Program-made: the position numbers and the translations under genes | Part shown: piece after piece, positions 36,110-43,912 of the stretch | How positions within the stretch are numbered: the stretch's first letter is position 1 | Layout: each line of letters opens with the position of its first letter | Notes under the pieces: model-generated | The model's input: only the letters and a program-made list of their open reading frames with translations | What the model was told of the DNA's origin: nothing | Databases searched by the model: none | Origin: an uncultured Coriobacteriales bacterium | GTDB lineage: Bacteria; Actinomycetota; Coriobacteriia; Coriobacteriales; UMGS124 | DNA: 46,638 bases | Direction: 5' to 3' | Assembly (NCBI GenBank): GCA_902464015.1 | Contig: CABQHM010000026.1 | Location: 1 to 46,638 of the forward strand

Positions 36110-38158
36110 GTGGGGCGCCGGTGGCGGCGGGCGGAGAGGCTGGGACGCCCCTTGTCCGCGCGCGAGGGAACCCGCAAGGCGCGTGCGGACGCAGACGCAC
36201 CGACGCGGGCCGTGCGCACAGCGTCAACCTTACCACCAGGCAAGAACGCGAAAGGAGGAGACGGGAACAAGTCCCAGGCCCCCGACGGCGAGGCACGCGG
36301 GCGAACCTCGCCGCATGCAAGGAGGGCCGTGCGCAGAGCCTCCCGGAAAGCTGCCGCATCCATCTTGAACCAGGCCCCCGCACAGGCCGACACGGAGGCG
36401 GGGGACCAGGCCAGCTCGCTTGGCGCGAGGGCGACGGTGGCAGGCACGCGGTCATGTGCCTCGGCCCTCGGCCGCGCGCAGCGGGCCGCGATCAAGGCGG
36501 CACGCTCGAAAGGTCCAAACAAGGAGGCCCACAAAGCGCAAACCCGCGTCGTCACCCCGCCGCAGACGGCAAGAGCAGCCGGGGCCACGAGCAGCGGCGA
36601 CTTCGGTGACGAGGCGAGCCAGGCCGGCCTCTCGGGCTGCACGAGTACGGGAAGGCGGGTGGTCCCGGCCGCCGTGAGGCTGCCGTCAAAGGCCAAGAGG
36701 GCCGCGGAGAAGACGACGCGGGCCTACGATGCGGCCTCGAGCAGACATAACGCCACACACGCCACGGCGAAGAGGCCACCCCACCCGCTCGCAGCCGCTC
36801 AGGCGCGTCGCGCTCAGGCCATGTCGAGGGCCGCTCTCAGGCCTGCGGCCCGCACCTCGCCGGCAGCCGGCCGCGCGGCGGCGCTCACCCTGGGGGCCGC
36901 GGCCCGCCCGGCGAAGGCGGCCCTCTCCGCGCTCGCATCGGGCGTCTCCGCGTCGCTCGCCCCGGCCCTCGCGGTCGCGCTCGCCATGGTCGCCGCCCTC
37001 GCCCTCGCCGCCGTCGTGGCGGGCACCTTCGCCTCCTGCACGGGCGGGATGGCCGGTCTGTCGGGCCAGCGGGGCTCGGCCCTTGCCCGCACGGCCCTGG
37101 CCGAGTACGCCCAGGGGGAGTCGGATGGGACCTACCACTATAACGACGGCAAGTACTGGGACTTCGTCAACGGGGAGGGCACCTACGTGAGCGGCGCGGA
37201 GACGCCGTGGTGCGCGTGCTTCGTGAGCTGGTGCGTGGCCAGCACGGCGGGCCTGGATGGAATCTTCTGCGGGCCGACCGCAGGCGTGGCCGTGTTCCTC
37301 GGCCACTTCCAGGCGAGCCCCGAGCTCGGAGGCGTCTACGACATCGAGGAGGCCCCGCAGCCCCGGGAGGGCGACCTCATATGCTTCGGCAAGGACTCCG
37401 CCGCGTGCACCGACCACATAGGCATCGTCGTGGAGGTGGACGCCGACGACCCCTGGGCCTTCACCACGGTCGAGGGCAACACGGGGCACTCGCTGGGCGG
37501 CACGGGCGGCAGGGTCTACAAGCACCGCTACCGCGCAGGCAAGGGCTACTCCCTGGGCGGCTACTGGGGTTACGCCAAGGTGATTAGGCCGAACTACCCA
37601 CAGGCCTTCGGCACGATCGAGATCCCGGCTACGTGCGACTACACCTACTATGGGACGGGCAGGTACGAGGGGCTGGGAGGCAGCTGGCGCAACCTCCCCC
37701 TCGGTACCTTCGCCTCGTGGGAGTGCGAGCCGCTCACGCCGGCTATCTCCTGGGACGCCTCATCGCAGTGCTACCGGATCATGAGAGCCTGGCAGGCCAA
37801 GGGGTCCGTCTACGACCAGAGGGGCTTCGCCACCATCGACGGCAGGTACATGGTCGCCTGCACGAGGAAGTTCGGGGAGCCCGGCGACGAGGTCGTCTTC
37901 TACTTCGACGACGGCACAGAGCTCGACTGCATAGTGACCGACACCAAGGACGAGACGGAGGCCTTCGGCCCTTGGCCGGCAAACGAGTGGGGGCACCCGG
38001 GGGTCATCGGCAACGAGTACTCGGCGTCTGCCTACGTGACCTCGGTGGGGATCTTAGAGTTCTTCGGGCACGTGCAGGGCTCGACCTATGAGAAGCTCGG
38101 CCTCACCGGCTGCCGGACGACATCGGCCGAGAACCTGGGGCCCTACGCGGGCTTTTAA
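36110..38158 (+). CDS. Conjugation-associated CHAP-domain peptidoglycan hydrolase
   Basis: A 682-residue protein from GTG 36110, the base after the VirB4 stop; a later start is possible. Residues 1-280 are an unusual, basic Arg/Ala/Thr-rich cytoplasmic region. One membrane helix follows at about 285-305 (A-L-A-V-A-L-A-M-V-A-A-L-A-L-A-A-V-V). The CHAP amidase/endopeptidase domain is at about 325-490: catalytic Cys in T-P-W-C-A-C-F-V-S-W (near 368) and His in C-T-D-H-I-G-I-V-V (near 436), with V-E-G-N-T-G supplying the third residue. Residues 505-682 are an extra extracellular domain of unknown type. Such enzymes (the VirB1 equivalent of Gram-positive systems) locally open the cell wall for the mating channel. 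Confidence 0.82.
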   Translation: MGRRWRRAERLGRPLSAREGTRKARADADAPTRAVRTASTLPPGKNAKGGDGNKSQAPDGEARGRTSPHARRAVRRASRKAAASILNQAPAQADTEAGDQASSLGARATVAGTRSCASALGRAQRAAIKAARSKGPNKEAHKAQTRVVTPPQTARAAGATSSGDFGDEASQAGLSGCTSTGRRVVPAAVRLPSKAKRAAEKTTRAYDAASSRHNATHATAKRPPHPLAAAQARRAQAMSRAALRPAARTSPAAGRAAALTLGAAARPAKAALSALASGVSASLAPALAVALAMVAALALAAVVAGTFASCTGGMAGLSGQRGSALARTALAEYAQGESDGTYHYNDGKYWDFVNGEGTYVSGAETPWCACFVSWCVASTAGLDGIFCGPTAGVAVFLGHFQASPELGGVYDIEEAPQPREGDLICFGKDSAACTDHIGIVVEVDADDPWAFTTVEGNTGHSLGGTGGRVYKHRYRAGKGYSLGGYWGYAKVIRPNYPQAFGTIEIPATCDYTYYGTGRYEGLGGSWRNLPLGTFASWECEPLTPAISWDASSQCYRIMRAWQAKGSVYDQRGFATIDGRYMVACTRKFGEPGDEVVFYFDDGTELDCIVTDTKDETEAFGPWPANEWGHPGVIGNEYSASAYVTSVGILEFFGHVQGSTYEKLGLTGCRTTSAENLGPYAGF

Positions 38159-38178
38159 GAAAGGATGCGTGATCTGCC

Positions 38179-39102
38179 ATGAGACTTGCAAACGAGGAGA
38201 GACCGCCGGGCCAGGGCATCGCCATCGCCGGGGGCGCGGCCCTGCTGGCCCTCGCCCTTGCCGTGGGGCTCGCCGCACGGGCGTCGATGCGCCCCGCCGA
38301 GCCCCGGGCACCCGAGTCCGGGCAGCAGGCGGCCCAGCCCGCCGACGACGGCACGCGGGACGAGGGGGCCACCGTCCCCCAGAATCCAAATGCCCCTGAC
38401 GGCCCGGCGCAGGTGACCGGGGAGGCAGAAGCCCCCGACAACGCCAGCAACAGCGATGAACCCTCGGAGGGGCGCCTGTGGGCCGAGTCGCTCGAGGGGG
38501 GCGAGAGGCTCGCGGGCTACACCGACGAACAGCTCGACGACCTTGAGGCGGGCGTCTGGGACTGGATGGACGCCTACGGCTGGGCCGTCTTCGGGGACCG
38601 CGGTCTCGTCGAGTGCACCATGGGGCCGCAGGCGGTCGACGGCGATCCCGCGGTCACCTCGAGGGTCTGGATGCGCGTCAAGGGCTCCCGCGTCTACCTG
38701 CAGTGCGACTGGTTCGACGGCGCGGGGAGGTGGAGGGTCGTCAAGGTCTCCGGCACCGTCGAGGGCCTCAACGACTCCAACGACCTCCTGACGGGGCCTG
38801 CGGGCGAGGTGGAGCTCACCGACCTGAAGTCCATGAGGGCCCTGCTCGACAAGGAGGCCGCCGACGCGCTCGACAGGCAGTGGGGCGCGCTCTACGGCCG
38901 CGGAGGCAGGCCCGGCGTCGCCTTCGTCTTCCCCTCGGAGGCCGTGCGGGCGGACTCGTGGGCCTCGCTCGTCATCCGCTACGCAGCCGCCGACGGCGCA
39001 GCCGACCCCGTGACCATACAGACAGAGGCGACGTGGGACGCCTCGACGGGGGCCTGGTCGCTGGCCGACGTCCCCCTGACCGACCCACCGTCTGCCAGCT
39101 AA
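38179..39102 (+). CDS. Extracytoplasmic conjugation protein, one membrane anchor
   Basis: A 307-residue protein with an N-terminal membrane anchor (residues 13-33, A-I-A-G-G-A-A-L-L-A-L-A-L-A), a Pro/Glu/Asp-rich stalk (35-100) and a folded outer domain (110-300) rich in short strands (V-W-M-R-V-K-G-S-R-V-Y-L-Q). It contains T-W-D-A-S-T-G-A-W near residue 283, similar to T-W-D-G-T-M-G-F near 239 in the next gene, which has the same overall layout. Both could be VirB8/TcpC-like assembly proteins, but this is inferred from topology and position only. The ribosome binding site (AAAGGA) is 13 bases ahead, on the long side. Confidence 0.65.
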   Translation: MRLANEERPPGQGIAIAGGAALLALALAVGLAARASMRPAEPRAPESGQQAAQPADDGTRDEGATVPQNPNAPDGPAQVTGEAEAPDNASNSDEPSEGRLWAESLEGGERLAGYTDEQLDDLEAGVWDWMDAYGWAVFGDRGLVECTMGPQAVDGDPAVTSRVWMRVKGSRVYLQCDWFDGAGRWRVVKVSGTVEGLNDSNDLLTGPAGEVELTDLKSMRALLDKEAADALDRQWGALYGRGGRPGVAFVFPSEAVRADSWASLVIRYAAADGAADPVTIQTEATWDASTGAWSLADVPLTDPPSAS

Positions 39103-39115
39103 GGAAGGTTCAAAG

Positions 39116-39958
39116 ATGGGAATCGCAGAAATCATGGCCTCGCACAGGAGGGCCGCGACCGCGGCCTGCGCGAGCCTGGTGGCCGCCCTCGCCATCGGCG
39201 CGGCGGCCCTGGCCGGGGCGACCGACGTCGACCGCACGGTCATCCTCGAGCGCGACGACGCCCAGGCGCAGCCCGAGCAGCCCCGGGAGAGCCCGGAGGA
39301 CACGGCCGACTCCATGCTCCCCGAGGACGTCCGGGCCCTGCGCGGGTCGTACGGCGCGTCGGAGCTCGCCGTGCAGTCGGCCCTCTCGGCCAACGTGTGG
39401 ACCTGCTCGTTGCCAGGGATCTCCCTCACGTTCTCCGAGGACGGCCGCACATGGACCGAAAACGACAACGGAGACGCGGCCGTGACGGCCTACGCCATAA
39501 CCGCCGTCGCCGACGCCCAGGTCGCCGAGTCCGCCGACACCGTGACGACCACGACGGCCTTCACGGTGCAGACCCCGGCGGGCACGAGCATGGCCACGCT
39601 CACGACGCAGTCGTACTCGGACGGCTCGGCCTCGGTCACCACGCTCAAGTGCGCCGCCTTCAAGTCATCGCCCTCGTGGACCCTGGCAAAGAGGGCGCAA
39701 TCCCTGGAGGTCGAGGGGCCAGACAACGCATGGTTCGCCACGTACGGCACCACGCCCGAGGCGCTCTCGCGGGCCTTCGACGACTTCGTCGGCACGGCGT
39801 GGCCCACGGTGTCGAAGGCGACGTGGGACGGCACCATGGGCTTCGACTACGCCGCGGGCGTCGCGCGCCTGCCGTTCACCCTGGACGACGCGCGGCGGAC
39901 CAAGGTGAGCGCCGTGCTCACCCTGTCGGACGGGTCCTTCGCCGTGGGGGTGTCCTAG
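39116..39958 (+). CDS. Extracytoplasmic conjugation protein, one membrane anchor (paralogue-like)
   Basis: A 280-residue protein started by AAGGAAGG, 13 bp after the previous stop. N-terminal anchor at about 14-36, a Glu/Pro-rich spacer, then an outer Thr/Ser/Ala-rich beta domain (T-V-T-T-T-T-A-F-T-V-Q, M-A-T-L-T-T-Q-S-Y). It ends in T-L-D-D-A-R-R-T-K-V and L-T-L-S-D-G-S. It resembles the preceding protein in topology and in the T-W-D segment, suggesting duplication and divergence. Role probably in the mating apparatus; nothing in the sequence identifies a named family. Confidence 0.65.
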   Translation: MGIAEIMASHRRAATAACASLVAALAIGAAALAGATDVDRTVILERDDAQAQPEQPRESPEDTADSMLPEDVRALRGSYGASELAVQSALSANVWTCSLPGISLTFSEDGRTWTENDNGDAAVTAYAITAVADAQVAESADTVTTTTAFTVQTPAGTSMATLTTQSYSDGSASVTTLKCAAFKSSPSWTLAKRAQSLEVEGPDNAWFATYGTTPEALSRAFDDFVGTAWPTVSKATWDGTMGFDYAAGVARLPFTLDDARRTKVSAVLTLSDGSFAVGVS

Positions 39959-39959
39959 C

Positions 39960-40955
39960 ATGGGCGGCGAGGCCAGGCGGCTCCACCCCGCGCTGCTGGC
40001 GGCCCTGCTGGCGGCCTGCGCGCTGTCCGCCCTCCTCCCCTCCCCCGCCCTCGCGGCGCTTTTCGACCCGGACGACTGGCTCAAGGGGCTCATGGCGGAC
40101 CTCGTGGTGCCCAGGATCGACGACATCAACGGCTGCATCGCCCAGCTCACCGGCCTGAGCGGCCAGGGGAGCCTCGCCAACCCCCTCACGTCGCTTTTCG
40201 GCGACGAGGTCGGCCGGCAGGTCTACGACGTCGCCACCACCGTGATGAACGTGATCATGAAGCCCATAGCGGGGACCATCCTGGCCTTCTGCCTCGTGGG
40301 CCAGCTGATAAAGGCGTCCCAGCGCGTGAGCCCCTCCTCCACCTTCCCCGGTGTCATAGAGGTCGCCGGCACGCTGGTCTTCTTCGCCTTCTTCAGCCTC
40401 GCCATAGGCTACACGGAGCAGGTGGTGGCGCTCTTCTTCGAGACGGGGCGCAAGGTCCTCAACGTCGTGAACCAGACCGCCTCGGTAGTGGCGGGCCCCA
40501 CGCAGGCGGTCGGCAACATCGACAAGGAGGCCGTACTGGCCATGGTGTCCGACCCAGGGGCGGGGCTCTCCATCTGGGCCGAGTTCCTCGTCGTGGAGGC
40601 AATCCTCTTCGGGGCCCAGGTCCTGACCACCTTCGCCGTGTGGGGCCGGGCCCTGCAGATCTACATCATGCTCATGGTGGCCCCGGTGCCCATCGCCTTG
40701 CTCGGCGCCGACGAGACCAGGCACATGGGCGTCGGGTTCTTCAAGAACCTCGCGGCGCTCTGCCTGGCTGCGGCCATCATGGCCTTCGTGCTGTGGCTCT
40801 TCTCCATCATGTTCGCCGCAAGCATCACCGAGGTCATAAACACGGCCAACCAGCTCTCCGTCGTCACCATCGGCAAGCTCCTGGTGGTGTGCCTCCTGCT
40901 CTGCTGGGCGCTCACGAAGTCCGGGCAGTTCGCAAGGGACGTGCTGGGAGGATAG
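39960..40955 (+). CDS. VirB6/TrbL-like polytopic channel protein
   Basis: A 331-residue membrane protein beginning one base after the previous stop codon. A signal-like N-terminus (residues 9-32, ending S-P-A-L-A-A-L) is followed by about six further hydrophobic segments (near 95-115, 128-148, 210-240, 243-255, 265-290, 305-320). A conserved-looking central part (A-L-Q-I-Y-I-M-L-M-V-A-P-V-P-I-A-L-L-G) matches TrbL/VirB6 proteins, which form the inner-membrane part of the DNA channel. It is the last recognisable conjugation gene; no terminator was clear after it. Confidence 0.8.
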   Translation: MGGEARRLHPALLAALLAACALSALLPSPALAALFDPDDWLKGLMADLVVPRIDDINGCIAQLTGLSGQGSLANPLTSLFGDEVGRQVYDVATTVMNVIMKPIAGTILAFCLVGQLIKASQRVSPSSTFPGVIEVAGTLVFFAFFSLAIGYTEQVVALFFETGRKVLNVVNQTASVVAGPTQAVGNIDKEAVLAMVSDPGAGLSIWAEFLVVEAILFGAQVLTTFAVWGRALQIYIMLMVAPVPIALLGADETRHMGVGFFKNLAALCLAAAIMAFVLWLFSIMFAASITEVINTANQLSVVTIGKLLVVCLLLCWALTKSGQFARDVLGG

Positions 40956-41134
40956 GAGGACGCGACGTCCCCGACCGCTGCCGTCGCTAGAACCGACAAT
41001 AGCCCCACGCCCGTGGCGAAGGCGCAACGGCCCCGCCCAATAGCATAGAATCGGCGTGTGCCGGAAACAGGTAGCTCGACGCCGCCCAGCACATGGACCG
41101 CAGCCCGCCATGACCCCTCGAGAAAGGTCCGACC

Positions 41135-41472
41135 GTGGACACACACCGCATCCCCCCGCTGCCTGATGACTTGGTCTCCGCGCCCCAGGACCCCGACGTG
41201 TGCTGGCGCGCCAGTGGGGCACCTACGCCGGGGGCGTGTACGACAGCGAGTTCGTGGTCGACCGCGACTTCTGCGGGGTCGCGCGCACCTTCTTCGACGT
41301 GAACCTGGGCGCCATGGCTGAAAAGGCGGGGCAACCGTGCTGGGCGTCACTCGAGAGGTTCCGCACCTACCACGCCGACGGTCGGCCCTGCATCGACCTC
41401 GACTGGGAGGAGGAGAGGGACACGGAGCTCGTCGGGTTCCGCATGTCCCCGGAGGGGCGCGGCGCTCCGTAA
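41135..41472 (+). pseudogene. Small hypothetical gene with a probable -1 frameshift
   Basis: A GTG at 41135 with GAAAGG upstream opens a reading frame M-D-T-H-R-I-P-P-L-P-D-D-L-V; after C-W-R near 41209 the coding signal moves to the -1 frame (R-Q-W-G-T-Y-A-G-G-V-Y-D-S-E-F) and runs to TAA at 41470. The second frame alone could start at GTG 41200 (90 codons) but has no ribosome binding site. The joined product would be about 112 residues, acidic and soluble, with no known family. The shift could be a real mutation or a sequencing error. Confidence 0.45.
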
Positions 41473-41598
41473 ATCAGCAACAACCTGTGCTTTCCGCAAA
41501 GTACCGCGGACTCATTTAGCAAGCAAATCTATACGAAGCTCGGCTTCCACCTCAAGCAGGAACTCATAGATTACGCGAGCGACCGCGCCCCGCGATAA
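41473..41598 (+). pseudogene. C-terminal HTH fragment of a LuxR-type regulator
   Basis: Directly after the stop of the preceding small gene, in the same frame, 41 codons read I-S-N-N-L-C-F.., then S-K-Q-I-Y-T-K-L-G-F-H-L-K-Q-E-L-I-D-Y-A and a stop at 41596-41598. This is the recognition helix and last helix of a LuxR/GerE HTH, as in the five fuller copies in this window. Everything upstream (membrane part and first HTH helices) is missing, so a deletion or insertion joint lies at about 41473. Confidence 0.7.
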
Positions 41599-41769
41599 GG
41601 GTGCCAGAGAATACGCCGTGCTCGACAGGGCCGCTTTAGCAGCCGAGCCAACCTGCACCCCAGCGAATGAGAAATGGCATGCGCACCAGGAATCACAGCC
41701 CGACGGCAATGTGGTAAAGCGGGCCTTCGAAATTCTCGGGGGCAGCGTAGATAAAGGGTAGACAGAGAA

Positions 41770-41795
41770 GGAGGTCCCCGGGTTTGAAGACCTCC
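41770..41795 (-). terminator. Terminator of the flavoprotein gene at 41827
   Basis: GGAGGTC (41770-41776) pairs with GACCTCC (41789-41795), about 32 bp past the stop on the minus strand, followed on that strand by TTCTCTGTC. Moderate terminator. Between 41599 and 41769 I see no supported gene, only a coding-like but unassigned stretch near 41594-41760. Confidence 0.55.
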
Positions 41796-41826
41796 CTTGC
41801 TTACGGCAAACCGTACTGCTGCTCCC

Positions 41827-43677
41827 TTACGCCTGAGCGATGGCCGCGTTCACGCCCTCGAGAATGGCAAGGCTGGTGACCGTGGCGCCAGCCACAACGT
41901 CGACCTCGGTGGAGTTGGCCTCCACGATGCGGGCAGGCATCTGGTCCACGGCCGCAGTGCCAATGTAGGGGGTCTCCAGGTTGTAGGCGACCTGGACGTC
42001 TTCAATCACGCCATCAACGTAGCGCACCTTCACATACACACCGCCAGCCAGGCCATCGCCGATGCCCAAGTACTCATTCTCGCCAAGCTCAATCTCGGGA
42101 TCGTCGTCGACCAGGGGGAGGACGTTCTCAACGGTCGAAGACACGACGCACGCGTCATCCTTCTCGGTCGCGGCGTTGGCACCGGAGATACGGCCATATA
42201 CGATGCACTCGGCGATATTGCCAGAGCCCTGGTAGGTGTCGGCGTAGATGGAGCCCAGCTCACCAGCACTGTACAGGTGAGGAATGATGTCGCCAAAGAC
42301 GTCAACGATGCCGCCATCGATGTCACGCTTGGGGCCACCCATGGTGTTGAGCATGGAGCCCACGGCCTTCATAGCGTAGAAGGGGGGCGTGGCGATGGGG
42401 AGCAGTTTCTCGGGATCGCGGCCGAAATCGTAATCGAGGCCAGCCTCGCAATAACCGTTATACTTCTCGACCTGGGCAACCAGACCCTCGGCGTCGATGC
42501 CCATGGCCTCGGCGAGCTCCTCGAGGGTGTCGGCCTTGGTAATCCAACCGGCCTCGAGCTCAGTCACGTTGCCGGCGCTCCAAGTGGGGTATATGCGGTA
42601 GTTCTGCATAGCCTCATCGTCGAAAACGATGAAGCAAGGGTTGGGCACCTGCTCCAGGCGGTAAGAGCCATGGTAGTACAGGTTGCCATGCTTGGGACGG
42701 TTGGCCTCGTTGGTGAAGCGGGTACCGTCGGAGCCGACGAAGATGGCATTTTTGGAACCAAAGCCGTTCTTGTCCTGCATGTAGGTGATGAACACGTTGT
42801 CCATGTCGGGGGCCTTGAAGTTGATATCAGGGCCAGCGACGTTGCTCATGTGCCACAAGTCGGCGCCACAGGCCATAGCCATCTTGATGCCGTCGCCCGT
42901 GTTGAAGTGAGCTCCCTTTGCGTAACAGTTGCACATCTGCAGGTAGTTCTGGACCATCTCCTGACTGTTTTCAAAGCCGCCGCAGGTAAGGACGACGCCG
43001 TTCTTTGCCAGGACGTTGTACTCCACGCCGTCCTTCTTTAGGATGACGCCCCAGACGACCTTGGTCTCGGGGTCCTGGATAAGCTTCACACCGGGAGCTC
43101 CATAAATAACGTCAATATTCTCGTTGGCCTCGACCTGCTTCTTAAGCATCTTATAGAGGTCGCTGAAGCCGTAGCGACCCGCGACAGTCACCTTGATGCA
43201 GCTCTCGGCACCGGGCATCTTGGGATACTCGGCCTGTGAGGCATCAGGACCCAGGGGGAACAGCTCATCAGCCCCGTGAGCCAATAACCAGTCCTGAAGG
43301 GTGCAAACCTCCTCAGCGTAACGCTCGAGCATGGCCTCGCTTACCGTGGTGAAGTCGGTGAAGATGGACTTGATGTAGGTCTTGGTGGCCTCAACGTCCA
43401 GGGGGGCGTAGCAGCTCTGAGCGCAGACACGGGAGTTGCCGCCGCCCAGGCCCTTGATAGCTTTCTCGGCCAGCAGGACCTTCGCACCGTTTTCAGCCGC
43501 GGTGATGGAGGTCGCGGCACCAGCGTCGCCGAAACCCACGACCACGACGTCGTAGGCGGCGTCCCACTTAATCGAGTCGCCGAAGGAAGCACCCCCTTCG
43601 GCCAGGGCGGGCGAGCAGACGGTTACGCCGGTGGCCAGGGCGGCAGTTCCAGTCAGAAAGTCTTTCCTTGAAAGCAT
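41827..43677 (-). CDS. Secreted FAD/FMN flavoprotein reductase (fumarate reductase superfamily) with C-terminal FMN-binding domain
   Basis: A 616-residue protein from ATG 43677 (AAAAGGGG upstream). The signal resembles a Tat signal but has R-K instead of R-R (S-R-K-D-F-L-T, residues 3-9). FAD fold: G-F-G-D-A-G at 48-53. The catalytic motif reads N-T-M-G-G instead of H-x-T-M-G-G. L-Y-S-A-G-E-L and G-S-G-N-I-A-E follow. Residues 525-616 are an FMN-binding domain ending in A-G-A-T-V-T-S (596-602), the ApbE flavinylation motif. The FMN domain is C-terminal here and N-terminal in the protein at 4964-6772. Codon use is slightly less GC-rich than in the other flavoproteins. Divergent from the LuxR gene at 43913, its likely regulator. 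Confidence 0.87.
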   Translation of the reverse strand: MLSRKDFLTGTAALATGVTVCSPALAEGGASFGDSIKWDAAYDVVVVGFGDAGAATSITAAENGAKVLLAEKAIKGLGGGNSRVCAQSCYAPLDVEATKTYIKSIFTDFTTVSEAMLERYAEEVCTLQDWLLAHGADELFPLGPDASQAEYPKMPGAESCIKVTVAGRYGFSDLYKMLKKQVEANENIDVIYGAPGVKLIQDPETKVVWGVILKKDGVEYNVLAKNGVVLTCGGFENSQEMVQNYLQMCNCYAKGAHFNTGDGIKMAMACGADLWHMSNVAGPDINFKAPDMDNVFITYMQDKNGFGSKNAIFVGSDGTRFTNEANRPKHGNLYYHGSYRLEQVPNPCFIVFDDEAMQNYRIYPTWSAGNVTELEAGWITKADTLEELAEAMGIDAEGLVAQVEKYNGYCEAGLDYDFGRDPEKLLPIATPPFYAMKAVGSMLNTMGGPKRDIDGGIVDVFGDIIPHLYSAGELGSIYADTYQGSGNIAECIVYGRISGANAATEKDDACVVSSTVENVLPLVDDDPEIELGENEYLGIGDGLAGGVYVKVRYVDGVIEDVQVAYNLETPYIGTAAVDQMPARIVEANSTEVDVVAGATVTSLAILEGVNAAIAQA

Positions 43678-43829
43678 GTTTATACCCCTTTTCTCTCTTG
43701 GCCGAAACGGCCGTTGGACGGCGCACATCGCCGCCGGGACAAAGCGATTCTATAGCCGCCATTTCATTTTCGTCTGTCGTATCGATGTGGCAAAAACGCA
43801 TTCGGGCAGGTGAGCGGCGTAGTCGTTTT

Positions 43830-43838
43830 TGCTACAAT
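43830..43838 (+). promoter_or_regulatory. Extended -10 promoter of the LuxR gene at 43913
   Basis: TGCTACAAT at 43830-43838 matches an extended -10 box (TG-N-TATAAT with one change in the hexamer). The start would be near 43845, about 68 nt before the ATG. No clear -35 is needed for this type. On the other strand, TATAGAAT (43754-43747) is a possible -10 for the divergent flavoprotein gene. Confidence 0.5.
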
Positions 43839-43912
43839 CGGTTTGCACACGCACGGCCCAGCCCGGCGGCGCAAAAAGAGGCGTTCCGAGGCAGGGCAGA
43901 CAGGAGAACACC

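Larger units (their letters stand above)
27581..40955 (+). mobile_element. Conjugative element module (ICE-like), incomplete: no relaxase or integrase seen
   Basis: All genes from 27581 to 40955 are on the plus strand, tightly packed, and include the hallmark conjugation proteins VirD4 (30137), VirB4 (33149), VirB6-like (39960) and a CHAP cell-wall hydrolase (36110), preceded by an excisionase-like and a replication-initiator-like gene. This is the gene set and order of Gram-positive ICEs. A relaxase, which nicks the transfer origin, and an integrase are expected but absent from the window. On both sides the module is bordered by truncated genes. The real ends are not defined; I found no flanking direct repeat by eye. 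Confidence 0.7.
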
